DNA from: Streptomyces lienomycini
GTDB taxonomy: Bacteria; Actinomycetota; Actinomycetes; Streptomycetales; Streptomycetaceae
Reading direction: 5' to 3'
Length of the DNA stretch: 64,000 nt
Assembly: GCF_027947595.1 (NCBI RefSeq)
Contig: NZ_CP116257.1
Location: 372,001-436,000 of the forward strand
The position numbers and the translations under genes were made by a program. Numbering within the stretch: the first letter of the stretch is position 1; each line of letters starts with the position of its first letter. Below are positions 1 to 8,708 of the stretch, piece after piece. The notes under the pieces were generated by a model that did no database searches, had not been told where the DNA came from, and saw nothing but the letters and a program-made list of their open reading frames with translations.

Positions 1-127
1 CGAGCCGTTCGGCCTCCGTGGAGGAGGGGCGGCGGACGGTCTCCTTCAACTCGGCCCGCCGTGCCGCGTACCGCGCGACGATCTCCCGCCGCTGCTCGTT
101 CTTCGCGATCTTGCTCTTCTTCGCCAT
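1..127 (-). CDS. rpsN: 30S ribosomal protein S14, zinc-free form (5' part only)
   Basis: The reading frame starts [14 protein letters not shown] and runs off the left edge after about 42 residues, so only the N-terminus is present. This is the long S14 type: the part visible has no cysteine, unlike the zinc-ribbon S14. Its ATG overlaps the TGA of the upstream rpmB by one base (TGATG), so the two are translationally coupled. S14 sits in the head of the 30S subunit. Together with the neighbouring cysteine-poor L28, L33, L31 and S18 it belongs to the alternative set made under zinc limitation, which is the inferred role here. Confidence 0.95.
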   Translation of the reverse strand, partial: MAKKSKIAKNEQRREIVARYAARRAELKETVRRPSSTEAERL

Positions 128-363
128 CAGATCCTCACTCCACGGGCACGGATGCGCGCCACCGCCGCCTCGACGCCGATCGAGTCGACCGTCCTGATCC
201 CCTTCGTGCTCAGCCGCAGCCGCACGTGCCGGCTCTCGCTCGGCAGCCAGTAGCGCTTCGTCTGGACGTTGGGGTCGAAGCGGCGCGAGGTGCGCCGGTG
301 GGAGTGGGAGATGCGGTTGCCGAAACCGGGCCGGGCCCCGGTCAGCATGCAGTGGGCGGACAC
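127..363 (-). CDS. rpmB: 50S ribosomal protein L28, zinc-free form
   Basis: A 78-residue L28 with the family core [21 protein letters not shown]. Only one cysteine (residue 5) remains where the zinc-binding form has a CxxC pair, so this is the zinc-independent paralogue. It is divergent from rpmG across a 72-bp gap that holds a Zur-like palindrome, and co-transcribed with rpsN downstream. Inferred regulation: repression by Zn-Zur and expression when zinc is scarce, releasing zinc from the Cys-containing copies. Confidence 0.96.
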   Translation of the reverse strand: MSAHCMLTGARPGFGNRISHSHRRTSRRFDPNVQTKRYWLPSESRHVRLRLSTKGIRTVDSIGVEAAVARIRARGVRI

Positions 364-401
364 GGTGACGTACCTCTCCTTCGGGCTTGAGAGCCCCTAG
401 C

Positions 402-430
402 TGTTAATGGAATTCATTTTCAGTAAGATA
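402..430. promoter_or_regulatory. Zur-like operator and rpmG promoter between rpmB and rpmG
   Basis: TGGAATTCATTTTCA at 408-422 matches the Streptomyces Zur-box consensus TGAAAATGATTTTCA at 12 of 15 positions and lies in an AT-rich patch in the divergent gap. A -10-like TAAGAT at 424-429 sits 6 nt before the rpmG ATG at 436, with no Shine-Dalgarno sequence, so the rpmG mRNA is probably leaderless and the operator would cover its promoter. The consensus is from memory; binding is inferred. Confidence 0.7.
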
Positions 431-435
431 CCAGC

Positions 436-600
436 ATGGCACGCAACGAACTCCGTCCGGTCATCAAGCTCCGGTCCACCGCCGGGACCGGCTACACCTA
501 CGTCACCCGCAAGAACCGCCGCAACGACCCGGACCGGCTGGTCCTGCGCAAGTACGACCCCACGGCCGGCCGGCACGTCGACTTCCGAGAGGAGCGCTGA
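436..600 (+). CDS. rpmG: 50S ribosomal protein L33, zinc-free form
   Basis: A 54-residue L33 ([20 protein letters not shown]...) ending FREER. The two CxxC pairs of the zinc-ribbon L33 are absent, which marks it as the C-minus paralogue. The ATG directly follows the AT-rich operator/promoter segment without a ribosome-binding site, consistent with a leaderless message. The stop at 598-600 lies 6 bp before the L31 start, so the two form the head of the rpmG-rpmE-COG0523-rpsR operon. Confidence 0.95.
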   Translation: MARNELRPVIKLRSTAGTGYTYVTRKNRRNDPDRLVLRKYDPTAGRHVDFREER

Positions 601-606
601 GAAGTC

Positions 607-861
607 ATGCGCGAGGGCATCCACCCCGAGTACCGCCCGGTCGTCTTCCGCGACCGCGCCGCCGACTACGCCTTCCTCACCCGCTCGACCATGACCAGTG
701 AGCGCACGGTCGAGTGGGAGGACGGCCACACCTACCCGGTCGTCGACGTCGAGATCTCCCACGTCAGCCACCCCTTCTACACCGGCACCGCCCGCGTCCT
801 GGACACCGCCGGACGCGTGGAGCGCTTCGAGCGCCGGTACGGGAAGGAGGGCGGGGCGTGA
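607..861 (+). CDS. rpmE: 50S ribosomal protein L31 type B (zinc-free)
   Basis: An 84-residue type B L31: [16 protein letters not shown] at the N-terminus and the conserved [21 protein letters not shown] near the C-terminus. It has no cysteines. Type B L31 replaces zinc-binding L31 on ribosomes under zinc starvation in Bacillus and Streptomyces. The upstream sequence includes GAGGAG overlapping the rpmG 3' end as ribosome-binding site. Its TGA overlaps the GTG start of the COG0523 gene (GTGA). Confidence 0.96.
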   Translation: MREGIHPEYRPVVFRDRAADYAFLTRSTMTSERTVEWEDGHTYPVVDVEISHVSHPFYTGTARVLDTAGRVERFERRYGKEGGA

Positions 862-2048
862 GCGGGCGAGGCCGCCCGCACGGGCTGCCGGTGGTGATCG
901 TCGGCGGGCTGCACGCCGACGCGCGCGGGGCGGCCGTGGCGCGGCTGCTGGCCGACGTGCCCGGCAGTGTCGTCCTCCACCACGACCTGGCGACGGCCAC
1001 CGCGGGCACGGTCGTCCGCACCGTGCGGGACGCCACCGGCATTCTCTCCGCGGGCGAGGCGCCCCTGGTCAACGACTGCGCGTGCTGCGCCCTGCGCGAG
1101 GACCTCGTCCCCGAGCTGGTCCGGCTCGCGGAGAGCGGGGGCACCCCGCTGGCGGTCGTCGAGCTGTGGGACTCCGTCGAGCCCAAGGCGATGGCGGAGG
1201 TGGTGGCGTCCGGCGGGTTCACCGTCACCGGCGTGATCACCGCCGTCGACCCGGCCCTCGTCCTGCCGTACCTCGGCAACGGCGACGACCTCGCCGAGGG
1301 CGGTCTCGCCGCCGCGGCCACCGATCAACGCACCGTCGCCGACACCTTCGCGCGGCAGCTGGAGTACGCCTCCGTCCTCGCGCTCGCCGAGTCCCTCCCC
1401 GGCTCCCCGGAGGCCGACGACGAGGACCGCGAGCTGCTGGCCCAGCTGCATCCGACGGCCCGCCGGGTCCCGATCGGCCACGGGAACCCGGCGGGCGCAC
1501 CCCACGCGAGCCCGGAGCTGGCGCGGGCCGCCCTCGCCGGGTTCGACGTGGAGGCCGCGGCCGCCGCCCAGCACCCGGCCTGCGCCCTGCTGCCCGCCGA
1601 GGCCGACGCGCACGGCGTGGCCACCCTGGTCTGGCACCGCCGCCGCCCCTTCCACCTGGAGCGGCTGTACGCGGCGCTGGAGGACCTGACGTGCGCCGCG
1701 GCCCGCAGCCGGGGCCGGTTCTGGCTCGCCGGCAAGGGGGACACGCTGCTGCACTGGGACGCGGCCGGCGGCGCCCTGTGCGTGGAGAGCGCGGGGCCGT
1801 GGCTCGCCTCGCTGCCCGACGCCGCCTGGGAGCTGGTACCGCCCGTGCGCCGTGCCGCCGCCGCGCTGGACTGGGACCCCGAGCACGGCGACCGCTGCCA
1901 GCACCTCGTCTTCACGTCGCCCGGGCTCGACCGCGACGGCCTGGCACGGCTCCTGGAGTCCTGTCTGCTGACCGACGCCGAGTACGCGGCCGGGCAGGCC
2001 GCCTGGGAACGGCTGCCGCCCGCCTTCGACACCCTCCTGGAGGTCTGA
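858..2048 (+). CDS. CobW/COG0523-family protein with degenerate GTPase motifs
   Basis: A 396-residue protein starting at the GTG that overlaps the L31 stop. It keeps the family CxCC metal motif ([11 protein letters not shown], about residue 70) and a CobW C-terminal-like region ending [18 protein letters not shown]. The P-loop position reads [13 protein letters not shown], without the GxxGxGKT lysine, and no clear NKxD follows. COG0523 proteins act as zinc chaperones or sensors. Lying inside a Zur-type ribosomal operon it probably helps zinc reallocation, but may not hydrolyse GTP. The family assignment is firm; the role is inferred. Confidence 0.85.
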   Translation: MSGRGRPHGLPVVIVGGLHADARGAAVARLLADVPGSVVLHHDLATATAGTVVRTVRDATGILSAGEAPLVNDCACCALREDLVPELVRLAESGGTPLAVVELWDSVEPKAMAEVVASGGFTVTGVITAVDPALVLPYLGNGDDLAEGGLAAAATDQRTVADTFARQLEYASVLALAESLPGSPEADDEDRELLAQLHPTARRVPIGHGNPAGAPHASPELARAALAGFDVEAAAAAQHPACALLPAEADAHGVATLVWHRRRPFHLERLYAALEDLTCAAARSRGRFWLAGKGDTLLHWDAAGGALCVESAGPWLASLPDAAWELVPPVRRAAAALDWDPEHGDRCQHLVFTSPGLDRDGLARLLESCLLTDAEYAAGQAAWERLPPAFDTLLEV

Positions 2049-2051
2049 CCC

Positions 2052-2291
2052 GTGCCCACACCCCGCAAGAGCGACCGCAGGCCCGCCCGGCAGCGCGCCA
2101 ATCCGCTGGACCGGGCGGGAGTGACGTACGTCGACTACAAGGACACCGACCTGCTGCGGAAGTTCGTCTCCGACCGCGGCAAGATCCGCAGCCGCCGCGT
2201 CACGCGCGTGACGTCCCAGCAGCAGCGGCAGCTGGCCGCCGCGATCAAGAACGCGCGCGAGATGGCGCTGCTGCCCTACCGGGTGCGCTGA
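2052..2291 (+). CDS. rpsR: 30S ribosomal protein S18 paralogue
   Basis: A 79-residue S18 with the typical [29 protein letters not shown] and [23 protein letters not shown] segments. It starts with GTG three bases after the COG0523 stop, as the last gene of the zinc-response operon, and is followed by a perfect hairpin at 2324-2359. It contains no cysteine. It is inferred to be the auxiliary S18 copy, the main one being elsewhere with rpsF/ssb/rplI. Confidence 0.95.
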   Translation: MPTPRKSDRRPARQRANPLDRAGVTYVDYKDTDLLRKFVSDRGKIRSRRVTRVTSQQQRQLAAAIKNAREMALLPYRVR

Positions 2292-2323
2292 CCCGGGGCG
2301 CCGCACCTCCCGCACCGGTGACG

Positions 2324-2359
2324 ACACCGGGTCACGCTCGTACGGGCGTGACCCGGTGT
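2324..2359 (+). terminator. Hairpin terminator after rpsR
   Basis: A perfect 14-bp inverted repeat (ACACCGGGTCACGC and its complement) with an 8-nt loop lies 32 bp after the S18 stop. It is not followed by a long T tract, as is usual in Streptomyces. It closes the rpmG-rpsR operon. Confidence 0.75.
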
Positions 2360-2488
2360 TGTCGCATGTTGTTGCATATTCTTCGAATTCGGGGGCACAT
2401 GCGGGAACGACTCCCTGGGACCCGGCGTCCAAGAGAGCAGGACTCGGTAAAGCGGTCGTCAAAGCTGTAACCGCGGGAACACCGCGCG

Positions 2489-2534
2489 TGCACGTGCATT
2501 TGCTCATGCATCCGCACGTGAACAGGGTTATGAT
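2489..2534 (+). promoter_or_regulatory. Palindrome and promoter upstream of the DUF397 gene
   Basis: The perfect palindrome TGCACGTGCA (2489-2498) and further GCAC/GTGC half-sites precede a good -10 hexamer TATGAT at 2529-2534. The same 10-bp palindrome recurs at 3485-3494 between the ATPase and XRE genes of the same trio, which suggests a shared regulator binding site. The rest of the gap back to 2360 shows no gene. Confidence 0.55.
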
Positions 2535-2596
2535 CCGGATCAGTTGACCACTGCATCAATGGCCACATCAGCCAGTGCACCACCGGGGAGCGACCT

Positions 2597-2848
2597 GTGG
2601 ACCACGACGTGTACGACGTGTACAACGGCATGGCCGCCACGCAGTTGCACGACGCTGCCTGGCAGAAGAGCCGGCGCAGCAACTCGCAGGGCTCGTGCGT
2701 GGAGTTCGCGCGGTTGCCCGACGGCGCGGTCGCGGTGCGCAACTCGCGCTTCCCCGACGGCCCCGCGCTCGTCTACACGCGCGCCGAGATCGAGGCCATG
2801 CTGCTGGGTATCAAGGACGGCGAGTTCGACCACCTGATCGCGAGCTGA
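2597..2848 (+). CDS. DUF397 protein (BldB/WhiJ-partner type)
   Basis: A small 83-residue protein starting at a GTG behind a GGGGAG ribosome-binding site. The DUF397 core is clear: WQKSRRSNSQGSCVEFARL followed by VAVRNSRFPDGPALVYTRAEIEAML. DUF397 proteins typically sit next to an XRE/DUF5753 regulator and a HATPase in Streptomyces and modulate the DNA binding of the partner regulator, as in the whiJ locus. Here the ATPase (minus) and the XRE gene (plus) are the next two genes, so the trio is intact. Confidence 0.9.
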   Translation: MDHDVYDVYNGMAATQLHDAAWQKSRRSNSQGSCVEFARLPDGAVAVRNSRFPDGPALVYTRAEIEAMLLGIKDGEFDHLIAS

Positions 2849-2876
2849 TCGTGAGTCGGCCACGAGCCGGCCGCGC

Positions 2877-2903
2877 ACCCGCCGCGAGCGGATCGCGGCG
2901 GGT
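2877..2903. terminator. Bidirectional hairpin between DUF397 gene and ATPase gene
   Basis: A perfect 11-bp stem (ACCCGCCGCGA / TCGCGGCGGGT) with a 5-nt loop lies in the short convergent gap, so it can terminate both transcripts. Confidence 0.75.
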
Positions 2904-2905
2904 CC

Positions 2906-3400
2906 TCAGAGGCGGAACAGCGCCCAGACGACCTTGCCGTCGAGCGTCCCGGCGAGCGGGTGCCAGCCCCAGCTGTCGCTGAAGGAGTCGACGAGGAACA
3001 GGCCCCGGCCCGACTCCGCCGAGAAGTCGTCCGCCTCGCGGGCCACCGGGCTGTTGTGACTGGGGTCGCGCACCGCGCACACCAGCCGCTCCGTCCAGCG
3101 CATCAGGTGCAGGCGGACGGGGCCGTTGTGCTCCCCGTGCCGCGGGGTGTCCGCTGGCAGCGCGTGGCGCAGGGCGTTGGTGACGAGTTCGGAGACCACC
3201 AGGCAGGCGTCGTCGAAGCGGTCGTCGACGCCCCAGCCGTCGAGGGTCCTGCGGGTGAACCCGCGGGCCTCGCGCACCGCTTCGTAACGCGGCGGCAGGG
3301 CGCAGGAGGCGGCGTTGGAGACGGCCGCGGGGTCGAGTGGCGGAAGGCCCTGCCGTAACGGCTCGAGCATGGTCGATCCATTCGTCCCCATGCGAGGCAC
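2906..3400 (-). CDS. Anti-sigma-factor-like ATPase (HATPase_c_2)
   Basis: A 164-residue RsbW/SpoIIAB-like ATPase. The N-box is VVSELVTNALRHA (about residues 67-79) and the G-box is SGRGLFLVDSFSDSWGW (about 130-146); the protein ends with the family KVVWALFRL. Such single-domain ATPases bind ATP and usually act through partner switching with sigma or anti-anti-sigma factors. In WhiJ-like loci their partner is unknown. It is convergent with the DUF397 gene and divergent from the XRE gene. The start could be either of two nearby ATGs (MPRMGTN). Confidence 0.88.
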   Translation of the reverse strand: MPRMGTNGSTMLEPLRQGLPPLDPAAVSNAASCALPPRYEAVREARGFTRRTLDGWGVDDRFDDACLVVSELVTNALRHALPADTPRHGEHNGPVRLHLMRWTERLVCAVRDPSHNSPVAREADDFSAESGRGLFLVDSFSDSWGWHPLAGTLDGKVVWALFRL

Positions 3401-3712
3401 TCCCGGGAATTCGCGGTCGTAGCGATGCGGCGCGGTGGTGCGGGGCCCATGGTTTCGGATGCGTACCGCAGATGCAAGGGCAGATGCACGTGCAGGTGAC
3501 CGAAATGGACCTGCCCGTACCGCTTGTTGGCCAATTTTTCCGTCATCTTCGCCCCCTTCCCACCTCCTGTCGCGGCCGGTTCCGGGCCGCTTCCCGCACG
3601 GTCCTGCCCGTTTCCTTTGGCTCGATTCCGTTTCCGTAACCGGACGAGTACTGCTCGGAGTGTTTTAGTGGCAGACTTCGGCCCCTGAAGACGGTTGGGG
3701 AGGCTGGCGAAC
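3401..3712. promoter_or_regulatory. Divergent control region between ATPase and XRE genes
   Basis: There is no gene in these 312 bp. The octamer CAGATGCA occurs twice at 12-bp spacing (3469-3476 and 3481-3488), the second merging into the palindrome TGCACGTGCA (3485-3494). A wider inverted repeat pairs GGGCAG near 3478 with CTGCCC near 3516. The same palindrome lies upstream of the DUF397 gene. The likely reading is an operator of the XRE regulator; this is inferred from repeat geometry alone. Confidence 0.5.
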
Positions 3713-4573
3713 GTGAGCGCGGGAGAGCCCGGATCGGTGGTGCGGCGCATGCTGCTCGGATCACAACTCAGGCGACTGCGTGAGACGCGGGGGATCACGC
3801 GCGAGGCGGCGGGCTACTCGATCCGCGCCTCCGAATCGAAGATCAGCCGGATGGAGCTGGGCCGGGTGAGCTTCAAGACGAGGGACGTCGAGGACCTGCT
3901 GACGCTGTACGGCATCACGGACGAGCAGGAGCGCAACTCCCTGCTGTCCCTGGCCAAGGAGGCCAACGTCGCGGGGTGGTGGCACAGTTACTCCGACGTG
4001 CTGCCCAGCTGGTTCCCCACCTACGTCGGCCTGGAGGGCGCCGCCTCGCTGATCCGGGTCTACGAGGTGCAGTTCGTGCACGGCCTGCTGCAGACCGAGG
4101 AGTACGCCCGCGCGGTCGTCCGGCGCGGCATGAAGGGCGCCGGCGAGGCGGACGTCGAACGCCGGGTGGCACTGCGCCTGGAGCGGCAGAAGCACCTCGT
4201 CGCGGAGAACGCCCCCGAGTTCCACATCGTGCTCGACGAGGCCGCCCTGCGCCGCCCCTACGGCGACCGCGCGGTGATGCGCGGCCAGCTCCAGCACCTG
4301 ATCGAGATGTCCGAACACCCCCATGTCCGCCTTCAGATCATGCCGTTCGGCTTCGGCGGGCACTCCGGCGAGAGTGGCGCGTTCACGATCCTCAGCTTCC
4401 CCGAGTCCGACCTCTCCGACGTCGTCTACCTGGAGCAGCTCACCAGCGCGCTGTACCTGGACAAGCACGAGGACGTCACCCAGTACGAGACGGCGCTCAA
4501 GGAACTCCAGCAGGACAGTCCGGGGCCGGACGAGAGCCGGGACCTTCTGCGGGGACTCCTTCAACTCTCCTGA
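3713..4573 (+). CDS. XRE-family regulator with DUF5753 (WhiJ-like)
   Basis: A 286-residue regulator. The helix-turn-helix lies near residues 10-65 (LGSQLRRLRETRGITREAAG...SESKISRMELGR), followed by the large DUF5753 domain (GWWHSYSDVLPSWFPTYVGLE...LLQTEEYARAVVR). The GTG at 3713 is preferred because GGGAGG lies about 9 nt upstream; an in-frame TTG exists at 3695. WhiJ homologues repress developmental genes and are relieved by the DUF397 partner. With the DUF397 and ATPase genes next to it this is a WhiJ-like regulatory trio. Confidence 0.9.
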   Translation: MSAGEPGSVVRRMLLGSQLRRLRETRGITREAAGYSIRASESKISRMELGRVSFKTRDVEDLLTLYGITDEQERNSLLSLAKEANVAGWWHSYSDVLPSWFPTYVGLEGAASLIRVYEVQFVHGLLQTEEYARAVVRRGMKGAGEADVERRVALRLERQKHLVAENAPEFHIVLDEAALRRPYGDRAVMRGQLQHLIEMSEHPHVRLQIMPFGFGGHSGESGAFTILSFPESDLSDVVYLEQLTSALYLDKHEDVTQYETALKELQQDSPGPDESRDLLRGLLQLS

Positions 4574-4657
4574 AACATAAGTACGATGACGCGCAATCAG
4601 GCGGCTCGCTCGGTTCGCTCGCGGCGGCTGCGGCAGCTCAGGGGATTGAGGGATTCC

Positions 4658-6118
4658 ATGTCGTCGTACTTCACCGACCTCGCCCAGCAGTACATCGACG
4701 GCGAGTGGCGCCCGGGCACCGGCTCCTGGGACATCATCGACTTCAACCCGTACGACAACGAGAAGCTGGCCTCGATCACCATAGCCACGACCGACGAGGT
4801 CGACGCCGCCTACCGGGCCGCCGAGCGCGCGCAGAAGCAGTGGGCCGCGACGAACCCGTACGCGCGCCGCGCGGTGTTCGAGAAGGCGCTGCGCCTGGTG
4901 GAGGAGCGCGAGGAGGAGATCAGCGAGGCGATCGTCGCCGAGCTGGGCGGCACCCGGCTGAAGGCTGCCTTCGAACTGCACCTCGCCAAGGAGTTCCTGC
5001 GCGAGGCGGTCCACCTGGCGCTGCGCCCCGAGGGCCGGATCATCCCCTCGCCCGTCGACGGCAAGGAGAACCGCGTCTACCGGGTTCCGGTCGGCGTCGT
5101 GGGCGTCATCAGCCCCTTCAACTTCCCCTTCCTCCTCTCCCTGAAGTCGGTCGCCCCCGCCCTCGCCCTGGGCAACGGCGTCGTCCTCAAGCCGCACCAG
5201 AACACGCCGATCGTCGGCGGCACCCTGGTCGCGAAGATCCTCGAGGACGCCGGGCTGCCGGGCGGCCTGCTCAACGTCGTGGTCACCGACATCGCGGAGA
5301 TCGGCGACGCCTTCATCGAGCACCCGGTGCCCAAGGTGATCTCCTTCACCGGCTCCGACAAGGTCGGACGGCACGTGGCCACGGTCTGCGCCGCGAACTT
5401 CAAGCGTTCCGTCCTCGAGCTGGGCGGCAACAGCGCACTGGTCGTCCTGGACGACGCCGACGTCGACTACGCGGTCGACGCCGCGGTCTTCAGCCGGTAC
5501 GTCCACCAGGGCCAGGTCTGCATGGCCGCCAACCGCGTGCTGGTCGACCGGGCGGTCGCCGACGAGTTCACCGAGAAGTTCGTCGCCAAGGTGAGGACCC
5601 TCAAGGCCGGCGACCCGCGCGACCCGTCGACCGTCATCGGCCCGGTGATCAACTCCTCGCAGGCGGACGCGCTCTCCGGCGTCGTCGAGCAGGCCCTCGC
5701 CGAGGGCGCCACCGCCCTGGTGCGCGGCACGACCACGGACAACCTCGTCGAGCCCTCGGTCCTCACCGGCCTGCCCGCCGACTCCCCGCTGCTCCGGCAG
5801 GAGGTCTTCGGCCCCATCGCCTTCCTCGTCCCCTTCGACGGCGAGGAGGAGGCCGTACGCCTCGTCAACGACACCCCGTACGGGCTGAGCGGCGCCGTGC
5901 ACACGGGGGACGTCGAGCGCGGCGTCAACTTCGCCAGGCGGATCGACGCCGGCATGTTCCACGTGAACGACGGCACCGTGCACGACGAGCCGATCGTCCC
6001 CTTCGGCGGCGAGAAGCACTCCGGGATCGGCCGCCTCAACGGGGACACGATGCTGGACGCCTTCACCACCCAGAAGTGGATCTCGGTGCAGCACGGGCGC
6101 AGCGGCTTCCCGTTCTGA
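4658..6118 (+). CDS. Aldehyde dehydrogenase (NAD(P)+-dependent)
   Basis: A 486-residue ALDH-superfamily enzyme oxidising aldehydes to acids. Visible motifs include the cofactor region PFNFPFLLSLKSVAPALALGN, FTGSDKVGRHV, the general-base glutamate in LELGGNSALVV and the nucleophilic cysteine in HQGQVCMAANR. The ATG at 4658 (MSSYFTDLAQQY) has a GAGGGA ribosome-binding site; an in-frame ATG at 4586 would add an arginine-rich leader and is less likely. The motif order and length resemble benzaldehyde/vanillin dehydrogenases, but the substrate cannot be read from sequence. Confidence 0.93.
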   Translation: MSSYFTDLAQQYIDGEWRPGTGSWDIIDFNPYDNEKLASITIATTDEVDAAYRAAERAQKQWAATNPYARRAVFEKALRLVEEREEEISEAIVAELGGTRLKAAFELHLAKEFLREAVHLALRPEGRIIPSPVDGKENRVYRVPVGVVGVISPFNFPFLLSLKSVAPALALGNGVVLKPHQNTPIVGGTLVAKILEDAGLPGGLLNVVVTDIAEIGDAFIEHPVPKVISFTGSDKVGRHVATVCAANFKRSVLELGGNSALVVLDDADVDYAVDAAVFSRYVHQGQVCMAANRVLVDRAVADEFTEKFVAKVRTLKAGDPRDPSTVIGPVINSSQADALSGVVEQALAEGATALVRGTTTDNLVEPSVLTGLPADSPLLRQEVFGPIAFLVPFDGEEEAVRLVNDTPYGLSGAVHTGDVERGVNFARRIDAGMFHVNDGTVHDEPIVPFGGEKHSGIGRLNGDTMLDAFTTQKWISVQHGRSGFPF

Positions 6119-6180
6119 GGCCGCGGGAGTCGTGAGGGTCCCGGCGGGCGGACCGCGGCACCGGATCTAGGCTGGACCCC

Positions 6181-6822
6181 ATGTCAGCGATCCGCCTCCT
6201 CGTGCTCGGTGCCGTCCGCCAGCACGGGCGGGCCCACGGCTACCAGGTGCGCAACGACCTGGAGTACTGGGGCGCGCACGAGTGGTCCAACGCCAAGCCC
6301 GGTTCGATCTACCACGCGCTGAAGCAGATGGCGAAGCAGGGGCTGCTCCTCGCGCACGAGATCGCGCCGTCCACGGCGGGCGGGCCGCCGCGCGTGGAGT
6401 ACGAGATCACCGGGCAGGGCACCGAGGAGTACCTCACGCTGCTCCGCGACTACCTCACCGCCTACGACCAGCGGCCGGACGTGCTCACCGCGGCGCTCGG
6501 CTTCATGGTCGACCTCCCGCGCGAGGAGGCCCTCGCGCTCCTCGAGGAACGGGTGCGGAAGATCGAGGAGTGGCGTGCCTCCGTCACCGAGTACTACCTG
6601 CCCGCGGAGGGGCCGGGCCAGTACGGGCACATCGGCGAGATCATGAACTACTGGGTCCACTCGGCCGACTCCGGCGCCGAGTGGACCCGCGGCCTCATCC
6701 AGCGCGTCCGGGGCGGCGCGTACACCTTCGCGGGGGAGGGCGAGCCGTTCGTCGGCGTGCTGGCCGAGGGGGAGGAGAACCCCTTCGCGGCGGGGCGGCC
6801 ACCCTCCGGGGACGCCCGCTAA
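6181..6822 (+). CDS. PadR-family transcriptional regulator
   Basis: A 213-residue PadR regulator: N-terminal winged helix (LLVLGAVRQHGRAHGYQVRNDLE ... GSIYHALKQMAKQGLL) and a C-terminal helical dimerisation part (Vir_act_alpha_C-like). A TAGGCT hexamer at 6168-6173 lies 7 nt before the ATG, so the transcript is probably leaderless. The next genes are a drug-type ABC exporter whose promoter carries two matching operator sites, so PadR is probably its repressor, released by an exported compound. Confidence 0.92.
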   Translation: MSAIRLLVLGAVRQHGRAHGYQVRNDLEYWGAHEWSNAKPGSIYHALKQMAKQGLLLAHEIAPSTAGGPPRVEYEITGQGTEEYLTLLRDYLTAYDQRPDVLTAALGFMVDLPREEALALLEERVRKIEEWRASVTEYYLPAEGPGQYGHIGEIMNYWVHSADSGAEWTRGLIQRVRGGAYTFAGEGEPFVGVLAEGEENPFAAGRPPSGDAR

Positions 6823-6886
6823 TCAAGTTTGACCAGCCGAGGGCGGGGCAGTACCTTCTGGGCAGGTAGTCAAATTTGGCTAGCCT
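6823..6886 (+). promoter_or_regulatory. Promoter of ABC exporter with paired PadR-type operators
   Basis: TTGACC (6829-6834) and TACCTT (6852-6857) are separated by 17 bp. Two related decamers flank this promoter: TCAAGTTTGA (6823-6832), overlapping the -35, and TCAAATTTGG (6870-6879), just after the expected transcription start. Both are versions of an imperfect TCAAA-TTTGA palindrome, 47 bp apart. The padR stop overlaps the upstream edge. The assignment to the adjacent PadR is inferred. Confidence 0.7.
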
Positions 6887-6908
6887 GGGTCTCGAAGGGG
6901 AGCGGGGA

Positions 6909-7856
6909 GTGGCAGTGGCCGATGCGGCGATCACCGTCGAAGGTGCACGCAAGAGGTACGGCGGCAAGAACGCGTTGGACGGACTCGATCTCACGGTCGC
7001 GCGCGGCACGGTCCACGGCGTGCTGGGCCCGAACGGAGCGGGCAAGACGACCCTGGTCCGGATTGTCTCGACCCTGCTGCGGCCCGACGCCGGCCGCGTC
7101 GAGGTGGCAGGCCACGACGTCGTCGCCGAGGCGTACGCGGTGCGGCTGCGCATCGGCCTGCTCGGCCAGCACGCGGCACTCGACGAGGAACTGGGCGGCC
7201 GGCAGAACCTGGAGATGTTCGGCCGCCTCCACCACCTGGGCGGCCGGCGGGCACGCGCGCGTGCCGACGAACTGCTCGCCCGCTTCGACCTCACCGACAC
7301 CGGTCGCAAACCGGTCGGTGCCTACAGCGGCGGCATGCGGCGCCGCCTGGACCTCGCCGCGTCCCTCCTCACCGAACCGGAGGTCCTCTTCCTGGACGAA
7401 CCCACCACCGGCCTCGACCCGCGCGGCCGCGCCGAGGTGTGGGACTCGGTCCGCTCCCTGGTCGGCGCCGGTACGACGGTCCTGCTCACCACCCAGTACC
7501 TGGAGGAGGCCGACCAGCTCGCCGACCGCATCTCGGTCGTCGACGCCGGCCGGGTCGTCGCCGACGGCACCGCCGACGAACTCAAGGCCGCCACCGGCGG
7601 CGACCGCGTCGACGTCGTCCTGCGCGACGCCGGCCAACTGGGTGCCGCCGTCGCCCTGCTGCCGCTCACCGGCGTCCGCGTCGACGCCGACCGCCGGCTG
7701 CTCAGCGCCCCGGTCACCGACCGGATGGCGGCGCTCTCCGGCGTCGTACGGGCGCTGGAGGAGGCCGGTATCGAGGCCGAGGACGTCGCGCTGCGCCGCC
7801 CGACCCTGGACGAGGTGTTCCTGCACCTCACCGACCGCACGAAGGAGGCCGCGTGA
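6909..7856 (+). CDS. ABC transporter ATP-binding protein (DrrA type)
   Basis: A 315-residue daunorubicin-resistance-type ATPase. Walker A is GPNGAGKT (residues 40-47), the signature is [12 protein letters not shown] and Walker B is [12 protein letters not shown]. The C-terminal DrrA-like region ends [19 protein letters not shown]. The GTG at 6909 is chosen because GGGGAG lies just upstream; another GTG follows at 6915. Its TGA overlaps the GTG of the permease (GTGA), so the two are coupled. The likely role is export of a drug or metabolite under PadR control. Confidence 0.94.
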   Translation: MAVADAAITVEGARKRYGGKNALDGLDLTVARGTVHGVLGPNGAGKTTLVRIVSTLLRPDAGRVEVAGHDVVAEAYAVRLRIGLLGQHAALDEELGGRQNLEMFGRLHHLGGRRARARADELLARFDLTDTGRKPVGAYSGGMRRRLDLAASLLTEPEVLFLDEPTTGLDPRGRAEVWDSVRSLVGAGTTVLLTTQYLEEADQLADRISVVDAGRVVADGTADELKAATGGDRVDVVLRDAGQLGAAVALLPLTGVRVDADRRLLSAPVTDRMAALSGVVRALEEAGIEAEDVALRRPTLDEVFLHLTDRTKEAA

Positions 7857-8635
7857 GCACGAGCGTCCCGAACGCCACCTTGTACGCCCTGTCCGACTCC
7901 TGGACCATGACCCGCCGCGAGCTGGCCCGCTGGGGACGGCAGCCGGTGACGGTCGTCGTCAACCTGGTCTTCCCCGTCATGCTGCTGCTGATGTTCGGCT
8001 ACCTGGTCGGCGGCGGCCGGGGCGTGAGCGGCAGTTACGTCGACTACCTGGTCCCCGGCATGCTGGCCCTCACCATGGCCTTCGGCCTGGAGGGCACCAT
8101 GATCGCCGTCACCCGGGACCTGGACAAGGGCGTCGTCGACCGCTTCCGTTCGCTGCCGATGGCCAACGGCGCGGTCCTGGTGGGCCGTTCCGCCGCCGAC
8201 ATGCTCCAGTCGACGCTCGGCCTCACGGCGCTGACCGGGGTCGGGTACGCGCTCGGCTGGCGGGCCCACGGCGGTCCGGGCGCCTTCCTGGGCGCGGTCG
8301 GCCTGCTCCTGCTCTTCCGTTTCGCCATGCTGTGGATCGGCATCTTCCTGGCCATGGTGGCCGGGAAACCCGAGCTGGTGCAGGCGGTGCAGATCCTGGT
8401 CTGGCCGGTCGGCTTCCTCTCCAACGCCTTCGCCACGCCCGGCTCCATGCCCGGCTGGCTGGGCACGGTCGTCGAGTGGAACCCGATGTCCCATACCGCC
8501 ACGGCCGTCCGCGACCTCTTCGGCGGCCCCGGCGGCGAGTCCGGCCACGTGTGGGCGGCGGTCCTGTGGCCCCTGGCCCTGCTCGCGGTGTTCTTCCCCC
8601 TCGCGGTGGCCCGCTTCGCACGGCTCAGCCGGTGA
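7853..8635 (+). CDS. ABC-2 type transporter permease
   Basis: A 260-residue DrrB-like permease with about six hydrophobic segments, beginning near [18 protein letters not shown], and the ABC-2 motif [18 protein letters not shown]. It begins with the GTG overlapping the ATPase stop. With the ATPase it forms a two-gene exporter controlled by the upstream PadR. Confidence 0.93.
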   Translation: MSTSVPNATLYALSDSWTMTRRELARWGRQPVTVVVNLVFPVMLLLMFGYLVGGGRGVSGSYVDYLVPGMLALTMAFGLEGTMIAVTRDLDKGVVDRFRSLPMANGAVLVGRSAADMLQSTLGLTALTGVGYALGWRAHGGPGAFLGAVGLLLLFRFAMLWIGIFLAMVAGKPELVQAVQILVWPVGFLSNAFATPGSMPGWLGTVVEWNPMSHTATAVRDLFGGPGGESGHVWAAVLWPLALLAVFFPLAVARFARLSR

Positions 8636-8708
8636 GCGCGCGGACGCCGACGGCCCCGCCCCGCGCCGGGCCCGACGCGCCGGGGTGAGGAGGCGGCCGG
8701 CGGAGCCG

